A stretch of DNA of 64,000 nt from JBDNJM01 sp041687755 (GCA_041687755.1 JBDNJM010000058.1:121324-185323), one strand, 5' to 3'; shown: positions 18,173 to 27,227, counted from the stretch's first letter. Translations and numbers: made by a program. Notes: generated from the sequence alone by a model not told the origin.

Positions 18173-19038
18173 TGCGCCGGCCCGGCCGAACGCACAGGTC
18201 CTTGGCCTTCGCAGCGCTGGGGCTCGTCCTCGCTCTGAGCGCCTGCCGGACCCAGCGTTGGCCGGGCCCGATGACGGCTTCCGTGACGCCGCTGCCGCCC
18301 GGGGACACGACCCGGAGCGAGGGTGGGCTGGACGAGGTTCTGGCTATCCGGCACTCCGATCCCGTGCTGGTGCGCCAGCCGGGCAGCACCTCGGGGTACC
18401 CGCTGTCGCTCTACGATAAGCGCGATCGACTGCGCTCGGGTGGCTGGCTGATGACCGGTGCCGGCGGGCGCGCCGAGCTTTTTTGGCCTCTTGAAGGCGG
18501 CAACATCAAGCTGGTGGGCAACTCCGCAGTGATCGTGGGGGAGCGCTCCGCCGACGAGCCGGCCGCCTGGATGCGCGAGGTCAGCTATGCCCGCGTGCTC
18601 ATCAATCAGGGCGACCGCATCGGCCTGCCGAGCGGGGCGCTGCTGTACGGCGACGCGGACGGCTTGAGCGGTCCCTTCGTGATCGAGTCCCGCCGCGGCA
18701 ACGTGCTCCGGCTGGTCAACCAGTCCCCGGGCACGGCCTACGTGGACTACCGGGATACGACCCTCGCAGTCGGCCCCGGCCAGAGCCTTGATTTGCCCCG
18801 GCTCGAGGCCGGGACCGCGCCGATCGAGCGCCTGCCCAACCAGCGCACGGTCGAGTTCGCCGGCCTGACCGCCCAACTCGAGGGCGGCGCCCGGGTGCTC
18901 TCCAGCGACGAGGATCGCGCGCTCGTCCAGGCCGACGAGAACGGGCTCCTGCAGGCCCTCGGACTCGAGATCCAGCTGCATCTCACCGGCCCACTGAGCC
19001 TCAGCGGGCTCCACTCCCCGGCCGCGGATCCGAAGTAG
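18172..19038 (+). CDS. Putative lipoprotein of unknown function
   Basis: 288 residues from a GTG that overlaps the accC stop (TAGTG) and follows a perfect AGGAGG. The start gives a lipoprotein signal: RRPGRTHR, then a hydrophobic core and LSAC with Cys25 for lipidation. The mature part is beta-rich, with alternating hydrophobic residues and segments such as GGRAELFWPLEGGNIKLVG and GDRIGLPSGALLYGD, which suggest a FecR- or PEGA-like sandwich, but I cannot assign a family. Coupling to accC is probably positional only. It is expected to be anchored to a membrane on the periplasmic side. Confidence 0.7.
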   Translation: MRRPGRTHRSLAFAALGLVLALSACRTQRWPGPMTASVTPLPPGDTTRSEGGLDEVLAIRHSDPVLVRQPGSTSGYPLSLYDKRDRLRSGGWLMTGAGGRAELFWPLEGGNIKLVGNSAVIVGERSADEPAAWMREVSYARVLINQGDRIGLPSGALLYGDADGLSGPFVIESRRGNVLRLVNQSPGTAYVDYRDTTLAVGPGQSLDLPRLEAGTAPIERLPNQRTVEFAGLTAQLEGGARVLSSDEDRALVQADENGLLQALGLEIQLHLTGPLSLSGLHSPAADPK

Positions 19039-19042
19039 GCTT

Positions 19043-19058
19043 CAGCGCCGCTGCGCTG
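19043..19058 (+). terminator. Candidate terminator hairpin after the acc operon
   Basis: CAGCGC (19043-19048), loop CGCT, GCGCTG (19053-19058), starting 5 bases past the stop at 19038. It is followed by a C-run rather than T, so it is a weak call. Confidence 0.35.
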
Positions 19059-19192
19059 TAGCCCCCCCCTAATTTCCAGGCCCGGTTCCCCGATTTTCGG
19101 AACACCGCGGCCTCTCCAGACCCCGATAAGCACCTACGGCTCTCACCAGAGCCTCCACGCGCCCGGCAGGCGGCGCCCCTCTCATCGATCCC

Positions 19193-20142
19193 ATGTCTCG
19201 ACCCCGCGTACTCATCACCGGTGGCGCCGGCTTCCTCGGCTCCCACCTCTGCGATCGCTTCCTGGCCGAGGGCTACGACGTGATCGGGATGGACAACCTG
19301 ATCACTGGCGACCTGCGCAACATCGAAGGCCTCGCCGGCAACCCGCACTTCACGTTCATGCACCAGGACGTGAGCGAGTTTATCCACGTGCCGGGCAAGC
19401 TCGATGTCATCATGCACTTCGCCTCGCCGGCAAGCCCGATCGACTACCTCGAGTTGCCGATCCAGACCCTCAAGGTCGGCTCGCTCGGCACGCACAAGGC
19501 CCTGGGGCTGGCCCGCGCGAAGGCGCGCGCCTGCTGCTCGCCTCGACCTCCGAGGTCTACGGCGACCCCCTGGTGCACCCCCAGAAAGAGGACTACTGGG
19601 GCAACGTCAACCCCGTCGGTCCGCGCGGCGTGTACGACGAGGCCAAGCGCTTCGCCGAGGCCATCACGATGGCCTACCAGCGCTACCACGGGGTTGAAAC
19701 GCGCATCGTGCGCATCTTCAACACCTACGGTCCGCGCATGCGACTCAACGACGGCCGTGCGCTGCCCGCCTTCATGAGCCAGGCCCTGCGCGGCGAGGAC
19801 ATGACGGTCTTCGGCGACGGCTCCCAGACGCGCTCGTTCTGCTACTGCGATGATCTCATCGACGGCATCTACAAGCTGCTGCACTCCGACGAGAAGCTCC
19901 CCACGAACATCGGCAATCCGCGCGAGATGACGATTCTTGAGTTCGCGGAGGCCGTTCAGCGCCTGACGGGCACCAAGTCGAAGATCGTGTTCAAAGACCT
20001 GCCGACCGACGATCCGAAGGTCCGCCAGCCGGACATTACGAAGGCCAAGTCGGTGCTCGGCTGGACGCCCAAGGTGGACCTGGAGGCAGGCCTGGAGCGC
20101 ACCCTCGCCTACTTTAAGGAGCGCGTGGCGCAGGACGCCTGA
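19193..20142 (+). pseudogene. UDP-glucuronate decarboxylase-like gene split by one frameshift
   Basis: Two overlapping frames together encode a complete SDR protein of about 316 residues. The first (from ATG 19193) carries the NAD loop GGAGFLGSHLC and MDNLITGDLRNIE. It stays good to LGLARAK at about 19522, after which the protein continues only in the -1 frame, reading LLLASTSEVYGDP, HPQKEDYWGNVNP and the catalytic YDEAK. Inserting a single G at about 19522-19523 restores one frame. The family makes UDP-xylose from UDP-glucuronate. A run of GC-repeats (GCGCGCGCC) at the break makes a sequencing or assembly slip as likely as true inactivation; both halves keep family residues, which argues for recent origin. 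It is first in the polysaccharide locus. Confidence 0.8.
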
Positions 20143-20150
20143 GCCCGAAC

Positions 20151-21989
20151 ATGTGCGGAATCGTCGGAGCCCTGCTGGCCCAAGGGTCGGTGACTGAGCC
20201 GCTGCTCAACGGTTTGGCCAAGCTCGAGTACCGGGGCTATGACAGCGCCGGGCTCGGTCTTTGGGACGGCTCTGCGCTCGAAATCCGCAAGCGCCAGGGG
20301 CGACTCGAGGCCCTGCGCAGTTCCATCGAGGCCGAGCCGCTGCCCGCGGCTCGCGCCGGCATCGGGCACACGCGCTGGGCGACCCACGGCGTGCCCAGCG
20401 ACAGCAACGCCCATCCGCACCAAGACCCCGCAGGCCGGTTGGCGTTGGTCCACAATGGGATCATCGAGAATTACGCGGCGCTGCGTACGGAGCTGCTCAG
20501 CGAGGGCGCAGAGTTCACTAGCGAGACCGACACCGAGGTCCTGGCGCACCTGATCGGTGCCGAACTGGGGCGCGGGCTCGAGCCCTTGCCCGCGCTGCAG
20601 GCTGCGTTGGAGCGAGTCCAGGGCTACTACGCCATCGCGCTGCTGGTTGGCGGCGAGCGGCCGCAGCTGCTGTGCTCCCGCGCGGGGCCCCCGCTGTGCA
20701 TCGGGCGTTCTAAAGCTGGCGTGTTCCTCGGCTCGGACGCCATCGCCCTGGCGGAGCAGACCGACCGGATCCAGTACCTCGAAGACGGGGACGTCGCGCT
20801 GCTGAACCTCGAGGGCGTGACCATCGTGGACGCTGCTGGGCAGGCGGTCGAGCGCGAGATCGTGCATGTCGAGGTCAGCGATCAGGCCGTCAGCAAGGGG
20901 GGCTTTGAGCACTTCATGCTGAAGGAGATCCACGAGCAGCCGGACGTTCTGGCACGCACCCTCGCGGGGCGCGCCACCGTCGGCGACAGCGACGTCGATC
21001 TCGGGCCTGAGTGGTCCGACGAAATGCTGGCAGGCATCGAACGCGTACAGGTGGTCGGGTGCGGGACGGCGTTGCACGCCGGCTACATCACCCGCTACCT
21101 GTTCGAAGGGTTGGCCGGTGTTCCGACCGACCACGACTTCGCCAGCGAGTTCCGCTACCGCAACCCCCAGCTCGTCCCGGGCACGCTGGCGCTGGCCATT
21201 AGCCAGTCCGGGGAAACGGCAGATACGCTGGCCGCCCTGCGCCTGGCGAAGGAGCTGGGCGCCATCCCCACCTCCATCTGCAACGTGCGCGGTTCGACGA
21301 TGGTGCGCGAGTGCACCGCGACGCTGCTCACCGAGGCCGGACCCGAGATTGGCGTCGCCTCTACCAAGGCCTTTGTGTCCCAACTGGTCGCGGCCGTGCT
21401 GCTCGCGGTGCGCCTGGGTCGGGCCCGGGGCACCCTGGCCGAGCAGCCCGCGGCCGACCTGCTGGCGGAGCTGCTGGGCCTGCGCGGGACCCTGGAACAG
21501 ATCCTCGCGCCGAAGCGGGTCGCGCACATCGCCGAGCTCGCTGACCGGCACCGCAACGTGAAGGGCTTCCTGTTCCTCGGCCGCGGCATCAACTTTCCCA
21601 TCGCGCTGGAAGGAGCCCTCAAGCTGAAGGAGATCTCCTACATGCACGCGGAGGGCTACCCGGCGGGGGAGATGAAGCACGGGCCGATCGCGCTGGTCGA
21701 ACCTGACATGAGCACCGTCGTGGTGAACTCGATTGGCGGCGTAGCGGAGAAGTCGCGCTCCAACATCGAACAGATCAAGGCCCGCGGCGGCCGCGTGATC
21801 GCCGTCGGCTCCGACACACTGAGCTTTGACATCGCTGAAGAGCACATTGCCGTTCCCGCCTCGTCCGAGTGGCTGTCGCCGATCCTCAACGTGATCCCGC
21901 TGCAGCTGCTCTCGTACCACATCGCCAGGCTTCGCGGCTGCGACATCGACAAGCCGCGCAACCTGGCTAAGTCCGTGACCGTTGAATAA
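20151..21989 (+). CDS. glmS: Glutamine-fructose-6-phosphate aminotransferase (isomerizing)
   Basis: 612 residues, full length. The N-terminal Ntn glutaminase domain starts MCGIVGALLAQG with Cys2 as nucleophile and includes EYRGYDSAG and HTRWATHG. Two SIS sugar-isomerase domains follow, with SQSGETADT, STKAFVSQ, LGRGINFPIALEGALKLKE and the conserved C-terminus ending KSVTVE. It makes glucosamine-6-phosphate, the first step to UDP-GlcNAc for peptidoglycan and surface sugars. It begins 8 bases after the decarboxylase-like gene, and its place in an exopolysaccharide locus suggests a dedicated supply of amino sugar, though it may also be the only copy in the genome. Confidence 0.96.
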   Translation: MCGIVGALLAQGSVTEPLLNGLAKLEYRGYDSAGLGLWDGSALEIRKRQGRLEALRSSIEAEPLPAARAGIGHTRWATHGVPSDSNAHPHQDPAGRLALVHNGIIENYAALRTELLSEGAEFTSETDTEVLAHLIGAELGRGLEPLPALQAALERVQGYYAIALLVGGERPQLLCSRAGPPLCIGRSKAGVFLGSDAIALAEQTDRIQYLEDGDVALLNLEGVTIVDAAGQAVEREIVHVEVSDQAVSKGGFEHFMLKEIHEQPDVLARTLAGRATVGDSDVDLGPEWSDEMLAGIERVQVVGCGTALHAGYITRYLFEGLAGVPTDHDFASEFRYRNPQLVPGTLALAISQSGETADTLAALRLAKELGAIPTSICNVRGSTMVRECTATLLTEAGPEIGVASTKAFVSQLVAAVLLAVRLGRARGTLAEQPAADLLAELLGLRGTLEQILAPKRVAHIAELADRHRNVKGFLFLGRGINFPIALEGALKLKEISYMHAEGYPAGEMKHGPIALVEPDMSTVVVNSIGGVAEKSRSNIEQIKARGGRVIAVGSDTLSFDIAEEHIAVPASSEWLSPILNVIPLQLLSYHIARLRGCDIDKPRNLAKSVTVE

Positions 21990-22035
21990 TGCCGTTCACC
22001 CAACGAACGCGCCCAGCCATGGAAGCTCCGAAGGC

Positions 22036-22986
22036 ATGAGGATTTTGGTCACCGGCGGTGCCGGCTTTATCGGCAGCCACACCTGCGAAGCGTTGCTGAG
22101 GCGTGGCGACGATGTCGTCATCCTCGACAACCTGAACGACTTCTACGATTCGGCCATCAAGCGCGGCAACCTCGCCGCACTGACCGATGCTGAATTCGTC
22201 GAGGGCGACCTGCGCGACGAGGCCGTGCTGGATCGACTGTTTAGCGGGCCCAAGTTCGACGCGGTGCTGCACCTGGCGGCCATGGCCGGCGTGCGGCCGT
22301 CGCTGCTGGACCCCCTGCTCTACGAGGACGTCAACGTGCGTGGGAGCCTGCTGCTTATGGAGCGCATCCGACGCTCCGAGGGCACGAAGTACGTGTTCGC
22401 TTCCTCGTCGAGCGTGTACGGCGCCAACGAAAAGGCACCGTTCAGCGAGATCGACGACATCCACAAGCCGATCTCACCCTACGCCGCGACCAAGCGCTCC
22501 GGCGAGCTGCACGCCTTCACGTATCACCACCTGTACGACATCCCGACCAGCTGCCTGCGCTTCTTCACCGTCTACGGCCCGCGCCAGCGGCCCGAGATGG
22601 CCATCCACAAGTTCGTTCGCATGACGCTGATGGGGGAGCCGATCCCGTTCTACGGGGACGGCAGCACGCGCCGCGACTACACCTACGTGGACGACATCGT
22701 CGACGGAGTCGTGCGCTCCATCGACGCCTGCAGCGACTACGAGATCTACAACCTAGGCGAGAGCCGGACCACCTCCCTGGACGAGCTGGTCCGCCAGATC
22801 GGCGTCGCCTGCGGCAAGGAAGCCGTCATCGACCGCCAGCCGATGCAGCCCGGCGACGTCGTGATCACGTTCGCCGACGTCAGCAAGGCCAAGGAGAAGC
22901 TCGGCTACCGGCCGGGGATCGAGGTCTCCGAGGGCCTGGAGCGCTTCGTTGCCTGGTATCGCGAGCAGGGCCTGCCGGGCGCCTGA
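22036..22986 (+). CDS. NAD-dependent epimerase, UDP-glucuronate 4-epimerase-like
   Basis: 316 residues from ATG 22036; the frame is open 18 codons further but the Rossmann strand MRILVTGGAGFIGSH begins naturally here. The SDR triad is visible: Ser in SSSSVYG (about 124-126), Tyr149 and Lys153 in SPYAATKRS. LDNLNDFYD after the first strand and LRFFTVYGPRQRPEMA are characteristic of UDP-glucuronate 4-epimerases and close relatives. The product would be UDP-galacturonate or a similar sugar nucleotide for the polysaccharide made by this locus. GDP-mannose dehydratase relatives share parts of these motifs, so the exact substrate is not certain. Confidence 0.85.
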   Translation: MRILVTGGAGFIGSHTCEALLRRGDDVVILDNLNDFYDSAIKRGNLAALTDAEFVEGDLRDEAVLDRLFSGPKFDAVLHLAAMAGVRPSLLDPLLYEDVNVRGSLLLMERIRRSEGTKYVFASSSSVYGANEKAPFSEIDDIHKPISPYAATKRSGELHAFTYHHLYDIPTSCLRFFTVYGPRQRPEMAIHKFVRMTLMGEPIPFYGDGSTRRDYTYVDDIVDGVVRSIDACSDYEIYNLGESRTTSLDELVRQIGVACGKEAVIDRQPMQPGDVVITFADVSKAKEKLGYRPGIEVSEGLERFVAWYREQGLPGA

Positions 22987-23030
22987 TCGGAGCAGGGCCG
23001 CCACTTTCGGCCCCGCAGGTGGCTCTGATC
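22985..23030 (+). terminator. Nested hairpin after the epimerase gene
   Basis: The outer arms GATCGGAGC (22985-22993) and GCTCTGATC (23022-23030) pair with one G-T; inside, GGGCCG (22995-23000) pairs with CGGCCC (23008-23013). It starts within the TGA stop. There is no T-run. Confidence 0.45.
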
Positions 23031-23358
23031 GGACATATCGTCTCGGCGGTCCCCCGCGCCAGGCCCGAGGGCTCGGCTCCGAACTAGGGAAGCCCATAAT
23101 CCGGCCCACGGGACGGCGTTGGGGGGCCCGGAGGCTGCTAGAGTCTCGCCCACGGCACGCCGTGGCCGCCTGGAGGGCCCTTGCCTCGGGTGAGCCCGAG
23201 CCATTGGGCGATCAAGACCCGGGGCTCCAGCAGACGGATCCGCCGCCTGGGAAGCCTCAGCTCCAGGCGCCGCGACGCCACAGTGGCACCACTGCGACGA
23301 CATCGCGTCGTCCTGAAAGCTCCCCCCCAAACTTCCCTTCTCCAGCCCGCACTGTCCC
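22987..23358. other. 372-bp intergenic region in the polysaccharide locus
   Basis: After the nested hairpin come two more small hairpins, CCACGG-CACG-CCGTGG at 23150-23165 and CAGTG-GCAC-CACTG around 23280-23293, and a TAGAGT hexamer near 23140 that could be a -10 box. This is the largest gap within the plus-strand sugar genes, so a promoter for the following genes is plausible. I see no coding sequence. Confidence 0.4.
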
Positions 23359-24117
23359 ATGAAAGGCGTGATCCTCGCCGGCGGCCTCGGCAGCCGTCTC
23401 AATCCGCTCACCAAGATCACCAACAAGCACCTGCTGCCGGTCTACGACCGGCCGATGATCTACTACCCGATCGAGTGCCTGGTGAACGCTGGCGTGACCG
23501 ACATCATGGTCGTGACCGGGGGCAAGAAGTCCGGTGACTTCCTGAGCCTTTTGGGCAACGGGTCCGACTTCGGCCTGAAGCACCTGAACTACACCTACCA
23601 GAAGGGTGAGGGCGGGATCGCAGAGGCGCTCGGCCTAGCGGAGCACTGGGCGGCGGGCGAGTCGATCTGCGTGGTGCTCGGTGACAACATCATCGAGAAG
23701 AACATCGCCAAGGGCGTCGCGGACTTCAAAGCCCAGGGCGACACGAAGTCGCGCGGCGCGAAGATCATTCTCAAGGAGGTCCACGATCCGGAGCGCTTTG
23801 GTGTCGCGGAGCTCGATGGCGAGAAGGTTACAGGCATCGTCGAGAAGCCCAAGGACCCCAAGAGTAACCTCGCGGTGATAGGCATCTACATGTACGACGC
23901 GCGCGTGTTTGAGATCATCAAGACCTTAAAGCCCTCCGATCGCGGCGAGCTCGAGATCACCGACGTCAACAACTGGTACATCCAGGACGGCTCGATGACC
24001 TTCGAGGTCCTCGACGGTTGGTGGACCGATGCGGGCACGTTCGACTCGCTCCACAAGTCGAGTTCGCTGGTCAAGGACGGCGGCGCCAACAACTTGGGCG
24101 CTGAACGCCCGCGGTAG
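23359..24117 (+). CDS. Sugar-phosphate nucleotidyltransferase (RmlA-like)
   Basis: 252 residues, somewhat shorter than standard RmlA (about 290). The N-terminus MKGVILAGGLGSRLNPLT holds the nucleotide-binding GGxGxRL loop; NKHLLPVYDRPMIYYPI and the metal-site region VVLGDNII follow, then VEKPKDP and GIYMYDARVF. This is the glucose-1-phosphate thymidylyltransferase branch of the family, so with the rfbD and rfbB homologues downstream it probably makes dTDP-glucose. The missing C-terminal helices are those used for the allosteric site in full-length RmlA, so feedback control may differ. Other NTP and sugar substrates cannot be excluded. Confidence 0.85.
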   Translation: MKGVILAGGLGSRLNPLTKITNKHLLPVYDRPMIYYPIECLVNAGVTDIMVVTGGKKSGDFLSLLGNGSDFGLKHLNYTYQKGEGGIAEALGLAEHWAAGESICVVLGDNIIEKNIAKGVADFKAQGDTKSRGAKIILKEVHDPERFGVAELDGEKVTGIVEKPKDPKSNLAVIGIYMYDARVFEIIKTLKPSDRGELEITDVNNWYIQDGSMTFEVLDGWWTDAGTFDSLHKSSSLVKDGGANNLGAERPR

Positions 24118-24127
24118 GGTCGCGCTT

Positions 24128-24190
24128 GCCCAGCCGGAGTGCCGTTCAAGTGTTTTTGGGCCCATCGGCTGACGCCTTTGAAGCTTGTGG
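24128..24190 (+). repeat. Partial, diverged copy of the hairpin repeat (copy 3)
   Basis: Starting 11 bases after the nucleotidyltransferase stop, this stretch aligns without gaps over about 60 bases to the core of the repeat at 63491-63629 (shared blocks AGTGCC, TTTTGGGCCC, TCG, CTGACG). Stem pairs differ but remain paired: TTCAA (24145-24149) with TTGAA (24178-24182), and GGC-TGAC-GCC where the other copy has GCC-TGAC-GGC. Confidence 0.5.
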
Positions 24191-24271
24191 CTCGCGGCCC
24201 AGATCAGCTGCTCAGACCGCGCTCGACGCGACCCCCCTCGACCTTCTCATTCGTGTGACCCAAGCCAAGCC

Positions 24272-25195
24272 ATGAGCCCCGAAGCCTCCAGTTCCAACCT
24301 GCGCGGTCGCGTGCTTGTGACCGGTGCCGCCGGGATGCTCGGCAGCCAGCTGCTGCTGGACGCGCCCGAGGGCGTCGTCGCGGTCGGCAGCGACCTGCGC
24401 GAGGCCCCCCCAGGGCACCCACCGGTCGAGCTGATCGGGCACGATCTTACCTCGGCTGAGGCCGTGGCCGAGCTGTTCGAGGCGGCGGGGAAGCTGGCCG
24501 GCGTGATCCACCCAGCGGCCTACACCGCCGTGGACAAGGCCGAAGAGGAGCACGAGCTCGCTGCGCGAGTCAACGCCGAGGCACCCGGGCACGTCGCCCG
24601 GGAGGCCGCCCAGCGCGGGATCCCGATGGTGCTCGTTTCGACGGACTTCGTGTTCGATGGAGAGGGCACTGTGCCTTACACAGAGGACGATGCGCCGAAC
24701 CCTACCAGCGTTTACGGGGCCACCAAGCTGGACGGCGAGCGAGCCGCGGCCGCCGAGCATCCCGGTCTGGCGATCGCCCGCACCCAGTGGCTCTACGGCC
24801 CGCGAGGCAACCACTTCCCGGGGACCATGCTGAAGCTCGCCGGCAGCCATCCGCAGCTGCGCGTGGTCGATGACCAGCGCGGGTCGCCGACCTCGACCCT
24901 CGAATTGTCCCCGGCCCTTTGGGACCTCTTGGGAAGCGAGGCCAAAGGGGTCTTCCACGCCGCATGCTCCGGCGAGGCAAGCTGGTACGATTTTGCCCGC
25001 GCGACGTTCGAACTCTGCGGTGTCCAGGTCCAGGTGGACCCGTGCACCACAGCGGAGTTCCCACGGCCCGCCAAGCGGCCCGCTTACAGCGTGCTCGACT
25101 GCCGTCGGCTCGAGCAGCAGCGGGGTGGCCCCATGGCTCCGTGGCGCGACGCACTGCGCCAGTTTCTAAGTAAAGAAGGTCTCCTGCCGGCCTGA
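24272..25195 (+). CDS. rfbD: dTDP-4-dehydrorhamnose reductase
   Basis: 307 residues from ATG 24272; earlier in-frame codons lack similarity. The Rossmann loop is TGAAGMLGSQL near 16-26, then HPAAYTAVDKAEEE, the SDR Ser in VSTDFVFDG, and the catalytic YGATKLDGE. RTQWLYGPRGNHF, VDDQRGSPTST and FHAACSGEASWYDFA are all typical of RmlD, which reduces dTDP-4-keto-rhamnose to dTDP-L-rhamnose with NAD(P)H. It sits before rfbB. No rfbC 3,5-epimerase gene is visible in the window, so completion of the rhamnose pathway requires a gene elsewhere. Confidence 0.92.
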   Translation: MSPEASSSNLRGRVLVTGAAGMLGSQLLLDAPEGVVAVGSDLREAPPGHPPVELIGHDLTSAEAVAELFEAAGKLAGVIHPAAYTAVDKAEEEHELAARVNAEAPGHVAREAAQRGIPMVLVSTDFVFDGEGTVPYTEDDAPNPTSVYGATKLDGERAAAAEHPGLAIARTQWLYGPRGNHFPGTMLKLAGSHPQLRVVDDQRGSPTSTLELSPALWDLLGSEAKGVFHAACSGEASWYDFARATFELCGVQVQVDPCTTAEFPRPAKRPAYSVLDCRRLEQQRGGPMAPWRDALRQFLSKEGLLPA

Positions 25196-25317
25196 GCCGG
25201 CCTCCGGACTCCCCCTCTAGCGCTCGCTCCGGCCCCTCGGCCGGCTGGCGCGCCCGACTCCCGCTGCCTCTCATCCCGACGCTTTCCGGCCCTGAACCGC
25301 ACAAACCTGTTTCCTAG

Positions 25318-26352
25318 ATGTCCTCCCGCTCCATTCTGGTCACCGGCGGCGCCGGCTTCATCGGCTCGAACCTCATCCACCTGCTCGCCAAGGAGCGCCC
25401 CGACTGGCGCGTCGTCTGCATGGACGCCCTGACGTACGCGGGCAACCTGGAGAACCTGGCGAGCCTGCAGGGAGCTACGAACTTCGAGTTCGTCAAGGGC
25501 GACATCTGTGAAACGGAGGACGTCGAGCGCGCTTTCGAGGCCTGCGGATCGGCCCATCCGGTCTCGGTCATGCACCTGGCCGCCGAGAGCCACGTGGACC
25601 GCTCGATCCAGTCGGGCCTGCCGTTCGTCAAGACGAACGTCCTGGGTACCCAGGTGATGCTCGACGTCTCGAGAGCTCGCAAGGTGGAACGCTTTCTGCA
25701 TGTGTCGACCGACGAGGTCTACGGCTCCCTGGGGGCCGAGGGCTTCTTCACCGAGACCACGCCGTTCGATCCCAGCTCGCCGTACTCGGCCAGCAAGGCG
25801 GGCAGCGACTTCCTGGTCCAGGCCGCCCACCGAACCCACGACTTCCCCGTGGTGATCACCAACTGCTCGAACAACTACGGTCCCTATCAGTTTCCCGAGA
25901 AGCTGATCCCGCTCATGATCGCCAACGCGGTCGAGGGCAAGGACCTGCCGGTGTACGGCGACGGGATGAACGTACGCGACTGGCTGTACGTCCAAGACCA
26001 TGCCGAGGCGCTGCTGTGCGTGCTTGAGAAAGGCAAGGTTGGTGAGACGTACAACATCGGCGGCAACAACGAGTACCCGAACATCGACATCGTCAAGCTG
26101 ATCCTCAAGACGCTCGACAAGCCGGAGAGCTTGATCAAGTACGTGAAGGATCGCCCCGGCCACGACCGGCGCTATGCCATCGACGCGGAAAAGATCAGGG
26201 CTGAGCTGGGCTGGCAGCCGCGCTTCCGGTTCGAGCAGGCGCTGCCGCTGACCGTGAAGTGGTACCTCGAGAACACCGAGTGGCTGGAGCGCGTGCGCAG
26301 TGGCGCCTACCGCGACTTCTATAAGCAGCAGTACGGAACCGCGGGCGCCTGA
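25318..26352 (+). CDS. rfbB: dTDP-glucose 4,6-dehydratase
   Basis: 344 residues. The N-terminal NAD site ILVTGGAGFIGSN is followed by DALTYAGNLENL, HLAAESHVDRSI, STDEVYGSLG with the catalytic Asp-Glu pair, SPYSASKAGSD with Tyr and Lys, NCSNNYGPYQFPEKLIP, and DHAEALL and RPGHDRRYAIDAEKI near the C-terminus. These are diagnostic for RmlB, which converts dTDP-glucose to dTDP-4-keto-6-deoxyglucose. The length is normal. Its stop overlaps the ATG of the export lipoprotein gene (TGATGA at 26350), so sugar supply and export genes are translationally linked. Confidence 0.95.
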   Translation: MSSRSILVTGGAGFIGSNLIHLLAKERPDWRVVCMDALTYAGNLENLASLQGATNFEFVKGDICETEDVERAFEACGSAHPVSVMHLAAESHVDRSIQSGLPFVKTNVLGTQVMLDVSRARKVERFLHVSTDEVYGSLGAEGFFTETTPFDPSSPYSASKAGSDFLVQAAHRTHDFPVVITNCSNNYGPYQFPEKLIPLMIANAVEGKDLPVYGDGMNVRDWLYVQDHAEALLCVLEKGKVGETYNIGGNNEYPNIDIVKLILKTLDKPESLIKYVKDRPGHDRRYAIDAEKIRAELGWQPRFRFEQALPLTVKWYLENTEWLERVRSGAYRDFYKQQYGTAGA

Positions 26353-27227
26353 TGAACGCGTACACCAAAGCATCGGCGGCGGCGCGTCGCCGAATACGTG
26401 AAGTCGTCACGCAGCTCATGTTGGGCTTGAGCCTGTTAATGGCCAGCGGTGTGATGGCGGCCTGCAATACGACTCCGGACAAGCGCATCCTGCAGCTGCT
26501 CAACCAGGAGGGCTTCGGCCATCCGTACGCGGGCAACGCGGAGCTTGAGAACTACGTGACTGTTGGTGATCGCTTCACCTGGGCCGACGAACTGGACACC
26601 GACGGAATCCGGGGCGGCTCAGCCTCCATCGAAGTGGACGGAACGGTCACGATCGAAAACGTCGGGACCTTTCCGGTCGCCGGGATGACGCGCTCAGAGC
26701 TGGAGTCGTACCTGACCCAGCGCTTCAGCGCGTTCTACACCGAGACCTCGATCAAGATCCTGCAGCTGAATGCCACCGCGCGAAAGGTGTTCTACGTCGT
26801 GGGCGAAGTGCCCCAGCCGGGCGCTAGGCCATTCGTAGGCGGGCAGACCGTGTTCGACGTCGTGCTGGACTCCAACCCCGACCAGGCGACGGCCAACCTC
26901 GGCCGCGTCCGCCTGATTCGCCCCGACCCGGTCGATCCCTTGATCATCGAGATCGACACCCGCGACTTCATCCAATACGGCGACACGACCTTCAACATCC
27001 GCGTTCAGGAACGGGACATCATCTACATCCCGCCCACGATCTTCGGCTATATCGCCAACTTCCTGGTGGCCGTGACCGCGCCCTTCACCGCGGTGCTCCA
27101 AAGCATCAGTCTCGCGCTGCTCGGCTTCAGCCGCATCAACAACGGCGGTGGCGGTGGCTTCGGCGGCGGCGGCGGTGGCTTCGGCGGCGGTGGTGGTGGT
27201 GGTGGCTTCGGCGGAGGCCCGTTCTAG
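26352..27227 (+). CDS. Polysaccharide export lipoprotein (Wza-like) with poly-Gly tail
   Basis: 291 residues. The N-terminus has a basic region (AAARRRIRE), hydrophobic core and lipobox MAAC near 37. A polysaccharide export domain (VGDRFTWADELD, IEVDGTVTIENVGTFPVAGMTRSELE) is followed by an SLBB-like segment (VFYVVGEVPQPGARPFVGGQTVFDVV). It should form or support the outer-membrane channel for the polymer. The C-terminus after about 262 is nearly pure Gly with Phe spacers, ending GGGPF, which is unusual for this family; the DNA is a GGC/GGT-rich simple repeat at about 27140-27225. Start by ATGA-type overlap with rfbB. Confidence 0.88.
   Translation: MNAYTKASAAARRRIREVVTQLMLGLSLLMASGVMAACNTTPDKRILQLLNQEGFGHPYAGNAELENYVTVGDRFTWADELDTDGIRGGSASIEVDGTVTIENVGTFPVAGMTRSELESYLTQRFSAFYTETSIKILQLNATARKVFYVVGEVPQPGARPFVGGQTVFDVVLDSNPDQATANLGRVRLIRPDPVDPLIIEIDTRDFIQYGDTTFNIRVQERDIIYIPPTIFGYIANFLVAVTAPFTAVLQSISLALLGFSRINNGGGGGFGGGGGGFGGGGGGGGFGGGPF

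Noticed and set aside
20109..21920. Open frame of 603 codons antisense to glmS
   Set aside because: No recognisable motif, while the sense strand is a complete GlmS.
23271..23300. Sigma-54 promoter (TGGCAC near 23283)
   Set aside because: No TTGC follows at the required 5-base spacing; the bases form a small hairpin instead.
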